Of a stretch of DNA of 64,000 nucleotides, positions 25,203-32,872 are shown one piece after another. Both the position numbers and the translations under genes were made by a program. The DNA is taken from assembly GCF_021261325.1 (NCBI RefSeq), contig NZ_JAJSBI010000034.1:36904-100903 (forward strand). Reading direction: 5' to 3'. Below the pieces are notes generated by a model. It saw nothing but the letters and a program-made list of their open reading frames with translations. It was not told where the DNA came from and did no database searches. Each line of letters begins with the position of its first letter. The first letter of the stretch is position 1. Source of the DNA: Streptomyces guryensis. Its GTDB lineage: Bacteria; Actinomycetota; Actinomycetes; Streptomycetales; Streptomycetaceae.

Positions 25203-25648
25203 TCCCCGGCCCTCCCCGAGGGCTCCTCGGTGTCGTCGGACGGGTCCACCGGGCCCCACGCCAGAGCCAGGAGCCCGCCCGTGGCCGCGAACAGCGTGCC
25301 GAAGACGAATCCGCCGAAGTTGGAGATGGGCAGCGCCAGCACGCCGAGGAAGACGGCGACGCATCCGGCGAAGAACCTGATGACCGGCTGGAACCAGAGG
25401 AGCCCGCCGAGGACGACCAGCGTCAGACCGATGGCCAGGGACCCCGCCCCGGCGGTGGTGGACATCGCCACGGACAGGGCGCCCAGGGAGAGGTTGAAGT
25501 AGGGGAAGTAGATGATCGGCGCGGCGGCCAGGAGGACCAGCAGGCCCGCCCAGAAGGGGCGGGTGCGCCGCCAGGCCCGGAAGTCCCGGCGCGCGCGAAC
25601 GAGGCCGCTGTCACTGTGGGGGCGCGCGGGAGCGCCGGCACTCGTCAT
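25199..25648 (-). CDS. DUF6114 membrane protein
   Basis: A 149-residue protein with four hydrophobic segments (FWAGLLVLLAAAPIIYFPYF, LAIGLTLVVLGGLLWFQPVI, FFAGCVAVFLGVLALPISNF, FVFGTLFAATGGLLALAWG), the topology of the DUF6114 family. It lies between DUF6230 upstream and the low-complexity exported protein downstream, to which it is coupled by ATGA. The family is of unknown function and is nearly always found next to DUF6230. Confidence 0.88.
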   Translation of the reverse strand: MTSAGAPARPHSDSGLVRARRDFRAWRRTRPFWAGLLVLLAAAPIIYFPYFNLSLGALSVAMSTTAGAGSLAIGLTLVVLGGLLWFQPVIRFFAGCVAVFLGVLALPISNFGGFVFGTLFAATGGLLALAWGPVDPSDDTEEPSGRAGE

Positions 25649-25694
25649 GGGGAGGGTCCCAACTCGTCAGCGTTGTGAGGGGGGCGGGGCGTGG

Positions 25695-26309
25695 TCAGAA
25701 GCAGTCGTGGCGGCCGGCCGCGATGCCCATGTGCAGGCCCGCGAGTTCGAACGTCCCGGCAGAGGTCGCCCAGACCTTCTGGTGGGCGTCGATGATCTCG
25801 ATCGAGTCCGCCTGCTGGGCGTAGCCGTCGGGATCGACGTGGTCCTTGGGGTTGACCTGGCCCTTCGTGATGGAGCCGGTGGCGACGCCGATGTCGACGT
25901 TGTGGAAGGTGCCGCTCTTCGCCTGGAGGTCGGTCATGTCGATGTACAGGTTCTTCGCCTTGACGGCGGTGCCCTCGCCACCGGCCTTGAGCGTCATCGT
26001 GTAGGTCCCGAGCACGGGGATGTCCACCGGCACCGACTGGCACATGTCGGTGATCTTCGCGTTCCTGAGGGCCGAGACGGAGACGGGTATGTGCTTGCCG
26101 TTCTTGGCGACGTCCACCGTCGCGTAGTTGGCGAATCCGGAGCCGCTCAGCGAACCGGCCGAGACCTTGAAGTCGGAACCGGAGATGCTGAACGAAGCGG
26201 CCAGCGCCCCCTGGGCCATGGAGATGGCGACAGCCGCCGTGGCGGCCACCGTCGGCACCGCGCCGATGGCGAAGCGCTTCCAGTGGGTTCTGCCGATTCG
26301 CTGGGACAT
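25695..26309 (-). CDS. DUF6230 exported protein
   Basis: A 204-residue protein. The N-terminus (WKRFAIGAVPTVAATAAVAISMAQGALA) is a signal peptide or anchor. A beta-rich domain of the DUF6230 type follows, with ASFSISGSDFKVSAGSLSGSGF and AVKAKNLYIDMTDLQAKSGTF. First gene of the operon with DUF6114, 46 bp upstream of it. The divergent MerR regulator at 26444 shares the promoter region, which holds a strong dyad. Extracellular or cell-wall located by inference. Confidence 0.9.
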   Translation of the reverse strand: MSQRIGRTHWKRFAIGAVPTVAATAAVAISMAQGALAASFSISGSDFKVSAGSLSGSGFANYATVDVAKNGKHIPVSVSALRNAKITDMCQSVPVDIPVLGTYTMTLKAGGEGTAVKAKNLYIDMTDLQAKSGTFHNVDIGVATGSITKGQVNPKDHVDPDGYAQQADSIEIIDAHQKVWATSAGTFELAGLHMGIAAGRHDCF

Positions 26310-26339
26310 GGGTAGCCCTCCGTTGTCGAGGCGGGATTA

Positions 26340-26383
26340 CTCGATAGCTCCGCTACCGAGTGCCCGATAGTGGCACTATCGAG
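26340..26383. promoter_or_regulatory. Operator-like nested dyads between DUF6230 and MerR
   Basis: CGATAGTGGCACTATCG (26365-26381) is a perfect 8+1+8 dyad. A second inverted pair, CTCGATAG (26340-26347) and CTATCGAG (26376-26383), spans it. The region lies between the divergent DUF6230 and MerR genes, so it is a likely binding site of that MerR-type protein for both promoters. Confidence 0.7.
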
Positions 26384-26443
26384 CTCGGTGGGGCAACCCC
26401 CGGTAACGCGATACTGGAGGGACAGTTGAGCGTGAGGGAGCGC

Positions 26444-27160
26444 ATGAGGATTTCAGAGCTCAGCCGACGGTCCGGGGTGCCGGTGGCGACCATCAAGTAC
26501 TACCGACGGGAGGGGCTGCTCCCCGGGGGCCGCGCGCTGAACCCGACCACGGTCGAGTACGACGAGGAGCACGTCCAGCGGCTGCGCCTGATCCGTTCCC
26601 TCATCCAGCTCGGCGGGCTGCCCGTCGCCCGCGCCCGCGAAGTACTCGAAGCCGTCGAGCAGCCCCTGGACGCGTTCGAGACGCTGGCCGTCGTCCACCA
26701 CGCCCTGCCCGTACCCGCCGCGGAGACGAGCGGGAAGGACGGGAAGGACGGCGCCCGCCGGGACGAGGAAGAACCCGGGGGTGCCGCGGGCGAGGCCGCA
26801 TCCGCCGGAGCCGGCGCGAGGGTCGAGGCTCTCATCGAGAACATGGGCTGGCGGATCTCCGACGCGTCACCGCACCGCCCGGCACTCGCCGAGAGCCTCG
26901 CGGTGCTGAGCCGCCTCGGCACCGACTACACGACGGACGACCTCATCCCCTACGCGCGGCTCGCCACCTCCACCGCGGACCTGGACTTCGCGCAGCTCGA
27001 AGGGATCGAGGACCACATCGCCCTCGCCGAGCGGGCGGTGGTGCTCAGCGTGCTGTTCGAGCCGGTCGTCAGGCTGCTGCGACGCCTGGCCCAGGAGGAC
27101 GCGAACCATCGCCGCCATGACCGGAACGCGTGCGGGCGGGGCGAGGGGACGGGAGAGTAG
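26444..27160 (+). CDS. MerR-family regulator divergent from the DUF6230 operon
   Basis: A 238-residue regulator with an N-terminal MerR HTH (RISELSRRSGVPVATIKYYRREGLLPGG, then VEYDEEHVQRLRLIRSLIQLGGLPVARAREVLEAV) and a ~150-residue helical C-terminal domain with an acidic, flexible linker. There are two possible starts: ATG 26444 behind GAGGG, or TTG 26426 behind GGAGGGA. The ATG gives the cleaner N-terminus. It probably controls itself and the DUF6230 operon through the dyad at 26340-26383. The effector is unknown. Confidence 0.9.
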   Translation: MRISELSRRSGVPVATIKYYRREGLLPGGRALNPTTVEYDEEHVQRLRLIRSLIQLGGLPVARAREVLEAVEQPLDAFETLAVVHHALPVPAAETSGKDGKDGARRDEEEPGGAAGEAASAGAGARVEALIENMGWRISDASPHRPALAESLAVLSRLGTDYTTDDLIPYARLATSTADLDFAQLEGIEDHIALAERAVVLSVLFEPVVRLLRRLAQEDANHRRHDRNACGRGEGTGE

Positions 27161-27765
27161 GTCCCTGGAGCGCAGGCGGAGTGCCGCCACGGCGGAGTGC
27201 CGCCACCTCCCCGGGCCGCTGCGGACCCACGGACGCCTGCCACGTAAGCCCCTGGGCGGCCTGCCGCACAAACCCCCGGAATTGCCCGCGCGGCAAGCCA
27301 CCGGAGCAGCCGGCGACACGGCCCTCCGGCAGGCCGCCGGGTCACCGGCATCTCGCTCACAGCGGTTCAGCCCGCGGCGTCGGCCGTCGACAGGTCGGTC
27401 TCGTCGGCAGGTCGGTCTCGTCGGCAGGTCGGTCTCGTCGGCGCCGACCGGAGGTGGAAGCGCGCCCGTGGTGCCGAGCCCACCGCGCCACCGCGGACGG
27501 CGTACGTACCGTGCTGCGGGTCCGCGCCCCAGAAGCGTGCCGACCGCACGGGCAGCCAGGCGTCAGCGGCGTGCGGCGCGGTTCGTCTCGACGACGTCCG
27601 CCTGCGCGGGCGTGCCCCCGAGGGCGACCGAGCGCTCCGGCATGCTGTCGCGGACGGCGCGTGGCCCTGCCCGGTCCGCCGGGACCAGGGCCGGCCCGAG
27701 TTCGTCCACGGCGAGTGCGGTCAACTCGCCCCCACTCGAACCCCTCCCCTCGGGCTTGCATACTG
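27161..27765. other. Region of decayed sequence with a short tandem repeat
   Basis: No intact gene. On the minus strand about 27565-27735 there is a GC3-rich frame ending DSMPERSVALGGTPAQADVV, which faintly resembles the C-terminal part of Dps-type ferritins (AERAVALGGTP-like). The rest of such a gene is absent, so at most it is a fragment. A 17-bp tandem repeat lies at 27391-27441. This may be gene debris beside the TetR-controlled Fe-S genes. Confidence 0.35.
27391..27441. repeat. Three exact 17-bp tandem repeats
   Basis: CAGGTCGGTCTCGTCGG is repeated exactly at 27391-27407, 27408-27424 and 27425-27441. It lies in non-coding DNA upstream of the Fe-S gene. It may be a replication-slippage product or a protein-binding array. 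Confidence 0.85.
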
Positions 27766-27802
27766 AAACCGATCGGTTTACGGTGGCGAAACTGATCGGT
27801 TT
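27766..27802 (+). promoter_or_regulatory. Tandem TetR operators upstream of the Fe-S/DUF3533 operon
   Basis: One exact AAACCGATCGGTTT (27766-27779) and one with a single change, AAACTGATCGGTTT (27789-27802), have centres 23 bp apart. They lie 47-83 bp before the ATG of the Fe-S gene. This is the same double-site layout as at 10865 and 13367. Confidence 0.85.
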
Positions 27803-27848
27803 CTCGCCCGTGGTGGCGAGCCTCGTACCCGCATCCCCAGGAGCACGG

Positions 27849-28973
27849 ATGACAGCCGCACGCGCCGAGGGGCAACCCACTCGTCCCCCGCTTCCGGCGA
27901 GGCTGGCGGCCCACCCGTCGGTACAGGCCGTACTCGCCCGGCGGGCGGAGGCCGGAGAAGCGGACGGCCCGCCGCCGGTGATCGACGCGGCCTGGCTGCG
28001 CGAGCTGTGCCTCGCGGCCGGGGCGGACGACGCCGCCGCGGTCAGCCTGGACCACCCCGACCTGACCGGCGAGCGCGAGCCCGCACAGTCCGCGCTGCCC
28101 GGCACCCGCACCCTGATCGCGATGGCGGTCCGGATGAACCGCGACAACTGCCGCTCCCCCGCCCGCAGCGTGGCCAACCAGGAGTTCCACCAGGCCGACG
28201 AGCAGGCCAACCACGCCGCCCGCAGCGTCACCCGGGCACTCCAGGACGCCGGATACCGTGCGCTCAATCCCTCCGTCGGCTTCCCCCAGGAGATGGACCG
28301 CTTCCCCCGCGAGCGGATCTGGGTGGTGGCACACAAGACGGTCGCCGTGGCCGCCGGACTCGGCGTGATGGGCCTGCACCGCAACGTCATCCACCCGAAG
28401 TTCGGCAGCTTCGTCCTGCTCGTCACCGTCCTGGTGGACGCCGAGGTGAGCGAGTACGGGCAGGCTCTGGATTACAACCCCTGCATCGACTGCAAGTTGT
28501 GCGTCGCCGCCTGCCCGGTCGGCGCCATCGCCAAGGACGGCGCCTTCGACGCACTGGCCTGCACCACGCACAACTACCGCGAGTTCATGAGCGGGTTCAC
28601 CGACTGGGCGCAGACCGTGGCCGACAGCGAGGACGCCGCCGACTACCGCTCCCGGGTCAGTGATTCCGAGAGCGCCTCCATGTGGCAGAGCCTGTCCTCA
28701 CCGCCCGGCTACAAGTCCGGCTACTGCCTCGCCGTCTGCCCCGCAGGCGAGGACGTCCTCGGCCCCTACCTGGACGACCGCAAGAGCTTCATGGACACCG
28801 TGCTGCGCCCGCTCCAGGACAAGAAGGAGACCCTCTACGTCCTGCCGGGCTCCCACGCACAGGAGTACGCCCGGCGCCGCTTCCCCCACAAGCCCGTCAA
28901 GGAGGTCACCGGCGGGTGGCAGCCCCCGGCGAGGCGTTCCACGTCCACCGACCGGGAGACACGTACGTCATGA
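27849..28973 (+). CDS. 4Fe-4S oxidoreductase, QueG/reductive-dehalogenase-like
   Basis: A 374-residue cytoplasmic iron-sulfur protein. C212, C215, C218 and C222 in CIDCKLCVAACPVGAI form a complete ferredoxin-type cluster site. A second cysteine group (YCLAVCPAGED, near residue 295) is only partly conserved. The N-terminal ~190 residues resemble the corrinoid/substrate domain region of epoxyqueuosine-reductase-like proteins, but I cannot identify a cobalamin motif. The start is supported by CAGGAG six nt upstream. The stop overlaps the next start as ATGA. Expression should follow the TetR operators upstream. The substrate is unknown. Confidence 0.85.
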   Translation: MTAARAEGQPTRPPLPARLAAHPSVQAVLARRAEAGEADGPPPVIDAAWLRELCLAAGADDAAAVSLDHPDLTGEREPAQSALPGTRTLIAMAVRMNRDNCRSPARSVANQEFHQADEQANHAARSVTRALQDAGYRALNPSVGFPQEMDRFPRERIWVVAHKTVAVAAGLGVMGLHRNVIHPKFGSFVLLVTVLVDAEVSEYGQALDYNPCIDCKLCVAACPVGAIAKDGAFDALACTTHNYREFMSGFTDWAQTVADSEDAADYRSRVSDSESASMWQSLSSPPGYKSGYCLAVCPAGEDVLGPYLDDRKSFMDTVLRPLQDKKETLYVLPGSHAQEYARRRFPHKPVKEVTGGWQPPARRSTSTDRETRTS

Positions 28974-30268
28974 GCGGCAGTCACCCCTTCCGCGTCCTGC
29001 GCGCCAAGCCCCTGTGGATCACGAACGGCGTCATCACCGGCGTACTCGCGCTGCTGTTCACCGTGTTCTACGTCGGCGCGAACATCGATCCGGCCGGTCA
29101 CATGAAGCACCTGCCCGTCGGTCTGGTCAACGCCGACAAGGGAGTCGCGGTCGGCGGCCAGCGGGTCGACCTCGGGGCGCGGATCACCGGGTCCATCCAG
29201 AGGTCGGCTGCGGCCGGCGACAAGATCGACTGGAAGGTGCTGGACGAGAGGGAGATGAAGGAGGAGCTCGGCAAGGGCAAGCTGTTCGGCGCGCTCGTCG
29301 TCCCCGCCGACTTCACCTCCTCCGTCACCGCGCTGACCGGCCCCGCGGCCACCGGAACCCCGGCCCGCCCCACGCTGACGGTGCTCACCAACCAGTCCGC
29401 CGGCAGCCTCGGCTCCGGCCTGGCCCGTACGGCGACGACCCTGGCGGCCGAAGACGCCTCCCTCCAGGTGGGCAAGGAGCTGACCGCGCGGATCGGGACC
29501 GCGCGGGCGAAGCTGCCCGCCGCGGCCCGCCTCCTGCTCGCCGACCCGGCCGCCGTCACGGTCGAGGACGGCCATCCCCTCGGCTCACACAGCGGGCTGG
29601 GCCTGACGGCGTTCTACTACGCGCTCGTCCTGGTCGTCTGCGGGATGCTCTCCGCCAACGTGATCAGCGGCCAGGTCGACCACGCCCTCGGCTACACCCA
29701 CAACGACATGGGCCCGCTGCGGCTGCACCGCCCGCTGATCCGGGCGACCCGGGTACAGACCCTCGCCATCGGCAGCACCCTCATGGCCGGACTGTCCCTG
29801 CTGATGGGCACCCTGATCATGGCCGGCGCGGTCGGCATCATGGGCATGGACGCCTCCCATCTGCCCCTGCTGTGGCTGTACTCGGTGTGCGCCATCGCGG
29901 TCTCCGGGATCAGCGCGCTCACCCTCCTCGCGGTCTTCGGCACACCCGGCATGCTGCTGGTCACCCTGTTCTTCATCGCGATGGCGGTACCGACGGCCGG
30001 CGCCACCACCCCCATCCAGGCGCTGCCCGGCTTCTACCGCTTCCTCGCGGAGTTCGAGCCGCTGCGGCAGATCACCGGCGGCATCCGCTCGATCCTCTAC
30101 TACGGCGCCCAGGGCGACGCGGGTCTGACGCGGGGCTGGATCATGATGGCCGCCGGTCTCGTGGCGGCCGGGCTCTTCGGCTTCGGCGTACTGGGGTGGT
30201 ACGACCGCAGGGGACTGCACCGCGTCCCGGCGGAGACGAAGCCCGGGAAGACCGCGGTCCCGGCGTAG
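28970..30268 (+). CDS. DUF3533/YhgE-Pip-like membrane protein
   Basis: A 432-residue protein with the layout of DUF3533: an N-terminal transmembrane helix (VITGVLALLFTVFYVGANI), a large extracytoplasmic domain starting with LPVGLVNADKG, and five or so C-terminal helices (TAFYYALVLVVCGMLSANVI ... LFGFGVLGWY). Relatives (YhgE/Pip, SNG1-like) are linked to phage infection, type VII secretion or export in other organisms. It is translationally coupled to the Fe-S protein by ATGA. The pair is under double TetR operators. Its role as an exporter or scaffold is inference. Confidence 0.85.
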   Translation: MSGSHPFRVLRAKPLWITNGVITGVLALLFTVFYVGANIDPAGHMKHLPVGLVNADKGVAVGGQRVDLGARITGSIQRSAAAGDKIDWKVLDEREMKEELGKGKLFGALVVPADFTSSVTALTGPAATGTPARPTLTVLTNQSAGSLGSGLARTATTLAAEDASLQVGKELTARIGTARAKLPAAARLLLADPAAVTVEDGHPLGSHSGLGLTAFYYALVLVVCGMLSANVISGQVDHALGYTHNDMGPLRLHRPLIRATRVQTLAIGSTLMAGLSLLMGTLIMAGAVGIMGMDASHLPLLWLYSVCAIAVSGISALTLLAVFGTPGMLLVTLFFIAMAVPTAGATTPIQALPGFYRFLAEFEPLRQITGGIRSILYYGAQGDAGLTRGWIMMAAGLVAAGLFGFGVLGWYDRRGLHRVPAETKPGKTAVPA

Positions 30269-30356
30269 CGGCGGGTCACCCAGGACGGGCCATTACTCGG
30301 AGTGGCCCGGTGTGTGGCGCGCGGCCGGGGACGACGGGCGCGTACACACCATCACG

Positions 30357-30392
30357 GCTCGGCGACGGTCTTCCCCCGGACCGTCGCCGAGC
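30357..30392 (+). terminator. Hairpin terminator after the Fe-S/DUF3533 operon
   Basis: A 14-bp perfect inverted repeat (GCTCGGCGACGGTC at 30357-30370 and its complement at 30379-30392) with an 8-nt loop lies 88 bp after the DUF3533 stop and just before the TetR-A2 operator. Confidence 0.85.
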
Positions 30393-30422
30393 CTCCTCCC
30401 GGGCATCTCCGACAACCCCGGG

Positions 30423-30462
30423 AAACCGATCGGTTTTCAATTCCGTCCGCTTCGGGTTAACC
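30423..30462 (+). promoter_or_regulatory. Operator and promoter of TetR-A2
   Basis: AAACCGATCGGTTT at 30423-30436 and a -10-like TTAACC at 30457-30462 lie 7 nt before the ATG at 30470. Spacing and sequence are the same as for TetR-A1, again predicting a leaderless transcript under autorepression. Confidence 0.75.
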
Positions 30463-30469
30463 TCGCGGT

Positions 30470-31039
30470 ATGACCACCGCAGTGAAACCGAGCCCCAGGG
30501 AACGACTTCTGGAGGCGGCGGCCACGCTCACCTACCGCGACGGCGTCAGCATCGGCGTCGAGGCGCTGTGCAGGGCGGCAGGGGTGTCGAAGCGCTCCAT
30601 GTACCAGCTGTTCGAGAGCAAGGACGAACTCCTCGCCGCGAGCCTGAAGGAGCGCGCCTCCGCCTACGTGGCAACCCTCCTGCCCGCGGCGGACGACGGC
30701 ACATCACCCCGCGATCGGATCCTGCACGTTTTCGAGCAGGTGGAATCGCAGGCCGGGGCGCCCGAGTTCCGAGGCTGCCGGTATCTGGCCGTGCAGATCG
30801 AACTCAAGGACCAGAGCCACCCCGCGAGCCGGGTCGCCCGTCAGATCAAGGCGAATCTGACGGCCTTCTTCCGCGCCGAGGCCGAGCAGGGCGGTGCGGG
30901 CGATCCGGATCTGCTGGCCCGGCAGCTCAGCCTGGTCTTCGACGGCGCCAGCGCCCGCGCGGGAATCCAGGCCGACGACCTGACCGGGCTCGTCGCGCCG
31001 ACCGTGACCACCCTGCTCGACGCGGCAGGCGTGCGCTGA
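30470..31039 (+). CDS. TetR/AcrR family regulator A2
   Basis: A 189-residue TetR regulator with the HTH in the first ~55 residues (RERLLEAAATLTYRDGVSIG ... AGVSKRSMYQLFESKDELL). It is nearly collinear with TetR-A1 at 9716, differing in roughly one residue in five. The recognition helix region VSKRSMY is identical, so both should read the same operator. It lies downstream of the Fe-S/DUF3533 operon and its terminator. A decayed TetR-B lies convergent behind it, as at the first locus. The ligand is unknown. Confidence 0.92.
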   Translation: MTTAVKPSPRERLLEAAATLTYRDGVSIGVEALCRAAGVSKRSMYQLFESKDELLAASLKERASAYVATLLPAADDGTSPRDRILHVFEQVESQAGAPEFRGCRYLAVQIELKDQSHPASRVARQIKANLTAFFRAEAEQGGAGDPDLLARQLSLVFDGASARAGIQADDLTGLVAPTVTTLLDAAGVR

Positions 31040-31064
31040 TCCGTCGCCCTTCCGGAGCACTCCG

Positions 31065-31175
31065 TCACCGCCCGGCCGTCGGGGAAAGCCCCATGGCCGC
31101 AAGCACGCACTCGTCACCGCGCACCTCGGCGGCCGCCACGAGGGCGTCTCCATGAAGATCGCCTTCTTGTCCGCT
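31065..31175 (-). pseudogene. Remnant of a second TetR-B copy
   Basis: Short stretches match TetR-B (10310) in the same order and orientation: a C-terminal end reading AMGLSPTAGR-stop against AIGLPVNAGR-stop, an internal match around cctcggcggccgccac, and one around agatcgccttcttgtccg. The intervening hundreds of bases are deleted. Position relative to TetR-A2 mirrors the intact pair at 9716/10310. It is not translatable as a regulator. Confidence 0.7.
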
Positions 31176-31749
31176 TCCGTGTCGCGGCGACGTTCACCGC
31201 GTCGGCGAGGTCGAGGGCGCGGTGGCGGACACGGACGGACCGGGCGGCGCCCAAAGCGGTCCTCCGTGATCTCCGGCAGGACGACACGCCCCCGGCTCAT
31301 CCAGCGCCGCAGGTCGTCGACCGCGCCGAGGGCAGCCTCCCTGCCGAGCTCACGCGTCGCCAGGGCCTCGCGATGCCGGCCGCCCGGTCTCCGTCTCGAA
31401 AGACCGGGGCAGGGTCGAGACCGGCCGCCGTGGCCGCCGTGGCCCCCGCCCGCGGGCTTCGTGCTGACCGAGCCTGCGGTCAGGGCTGGTCGGGCCTTCG
31501 GCTGCCGACTGGAGAGGTCCGCGGCGTGTGGTCCGCTCCGGTGCGTTCAGACCGCGTGACCGCGGCGGAGGACCCCCGCCTCCTCCGCCAGGCGTTGCGT
31601 GTTGCCCATGCTGCCCATGACGATGACCTGGAAGGCCGCGCCGAAGTAGGCGCCTACGAAGCGGGAGATCCTACGGGTGCTGCTGCGCATGACGGGTTGC
31701 CTGCCTTCCGGGTCCGTGAGGTGCTGTGCGTCCAACGGGCTTTCAGGTG
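31176..31749. other. Decayed or non-coding region before the DUF4232 lipoprotein
   Basis: No intact gene is evident. On the minus strand, 31690 to 31547 could encode a 47-residue peptide (MRSSTRRISRFVGAYFGAAF onward). It has protein-like composition but only a weak ribosome-binding site, so I leave it as a possibility. The rest is Arg-rich in all frames and may be gene debris adjacent to the TetR-B remnant. Confidence 0.35.
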
Positions 31750-32481
31750 TCACCAGTTGGTGGCGTCATTCATCGACTGCTGCCAGTACGTGACCTTCAG
31801 CGAGTCGTCGACGTACACACCCTTCGCCGGCAGCGACGGGTGGGCACCCGCGCCCACGCTCCCGCTCATGGAACGGCCCTGGAAGTAGACCGCCAGCGAC
31901 TTCGCGGTGTGGCCGTTCGAGCCACTGCCGTCCGTGGCGGACAAGCTCACGGACGCATAGCCGGACTGACCCGGCTCCAACGTGACAACCGCCTGCGGCT
32001 GCGAGTCCTCGATGACCGGAGGCACCGACTGCGCCTCACCGAAACGCACGGCCGGATAGCCGTAGAGGAAACAGGTCCTGCTGCCGGTGTTGGTCACCGT
32101 CAGCAGCATGTGGTTCACCGGACGGTTCAGCGGCGCCGCGACCGTCCTGGTGTCGGACCCCTCGCAAGTGACCGGCTTGCCCGACGCGCCGGACGCCTTC
32201 GAGGCGGAGCCGTCGGCGGCGGGCTTCGAACCGGTGGTGGACCCGCCGGTTGACCTGCCGCCGGAGGAGCCCGTCGAACCCGTTGAACCGGTCGAACCCG
32301 TTGAACCGGAGGCAGCACCCGACGAGGCCGCGGCGGAGGAAGAGCTCGTGGAGGTGGTCGCCGCCGCGCCCTCGTCGTGGGCGCCCGTTCCGTCGTTGCA
32401 CGCGGTCAGGGAGAGCGCGGCGAGAACGGCGGTCGCGGCGGCGGCCGCGAGACGGGTGCGGGAGGTACGGAGACCGGACAT
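31750..32481 (-). CDS. DUF4232 lipoprotein (copy 1)
   Basis: A 243-residue lipoprotein. The signal peptide ends at the lipobox LTAC (AAVLAALSLTACNDG). A Ser/Gly/Thr-rich linker of ~70 residues follows, including three GST repeats, then the DUF4232 domain: VTCEGSDTRTVAAPLNRPVN, a disulfide-type Cys pair (VTCEG, RTCFLYGYP) and KGVYVDDSLKVTYWQQSMND at the end. The second copy (44666) is almost identical over the domain and differs in the linker. Anchored outside the membrane. The ~170 bp upstream of the start are also nearly identical in the two copies. Confidence 0.9.
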   Translation of the reverse strand: MSGLRTSRTRLAAAAATAVLAALSLTACNDGTGAHDEGAAATTSTSSSSAAASSGAASGSTGSTGSTGSTGSSGGRSTGGSTTGSKPAADGSASKASGASGKPVTCEGSDTRTVAAPLNRPVNHMLLTVTNTGSRTCFLYGYPAVRFGEAQSVPPVIEDSQPQAVVTLEPGQSGYASVSLSATDGSGSNGHTAKSLAVYFQGRSMSGSVGAGAHPSLPAKGVYVDDSLKVTYWQQSMNDATNW

Positions 32482-32650
32482 GTTGCTGTGCCCCTTCGGT
32501 GTTCGGGTGGGGTGGTGAGCGGATGACCGAAGCTTGTGAGGTGATCCGTCCCAACCGCCACGCCCAGCGGGGTGTTAGGGACACTGGAACGCTGAAACCC
32601 ACTCTGACCAGGGAGAACACAGTCGGCCTGGAACGGGCGAATGGGATGCG
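32482..32650. repeat. Upstream block shared with the second DUF4232 gene (copy 1)
   Basis: This stretch matches 45425-45592 closely, including the shared ggtgttcgggtggggtggtg, tgaccgaagcttgtgaggtg and gacactggaacgc segments. TGGAACG occurs at 32585 and 32629. The sequences diverge after about 32650, so the duplicated unit ends there. Confidence 0.75.
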
Positions 32651-32872
32651 GGGACTACGGGAACCCCGGCGCGCGGGCATCGGGCTGTTTCTCGTCCGAC
32701 CCGCTATTGCACAGCTGTGACGCCAGGCGCACAGCTCCGTCACCCCCCGGGGGAAGACTCCTCTCATCGCGAAGGGCGGCAAGCCGAGTGGACCGGTTCG
32801 GGTCCCGGGGACGGCGGGCGGTTCCCGCGAGACTCTCGTCGCAGCGTCATTCACATTCCTGGGGGAACCTCG
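32651..32872. other. Leader and promoter region of the TolB-like gene
   Basis: No gene seen. It follows the shared upstream block and precedes the ribosome-binding site TGGGGGAA of the exported propeller protein. Confidence 0.4.
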
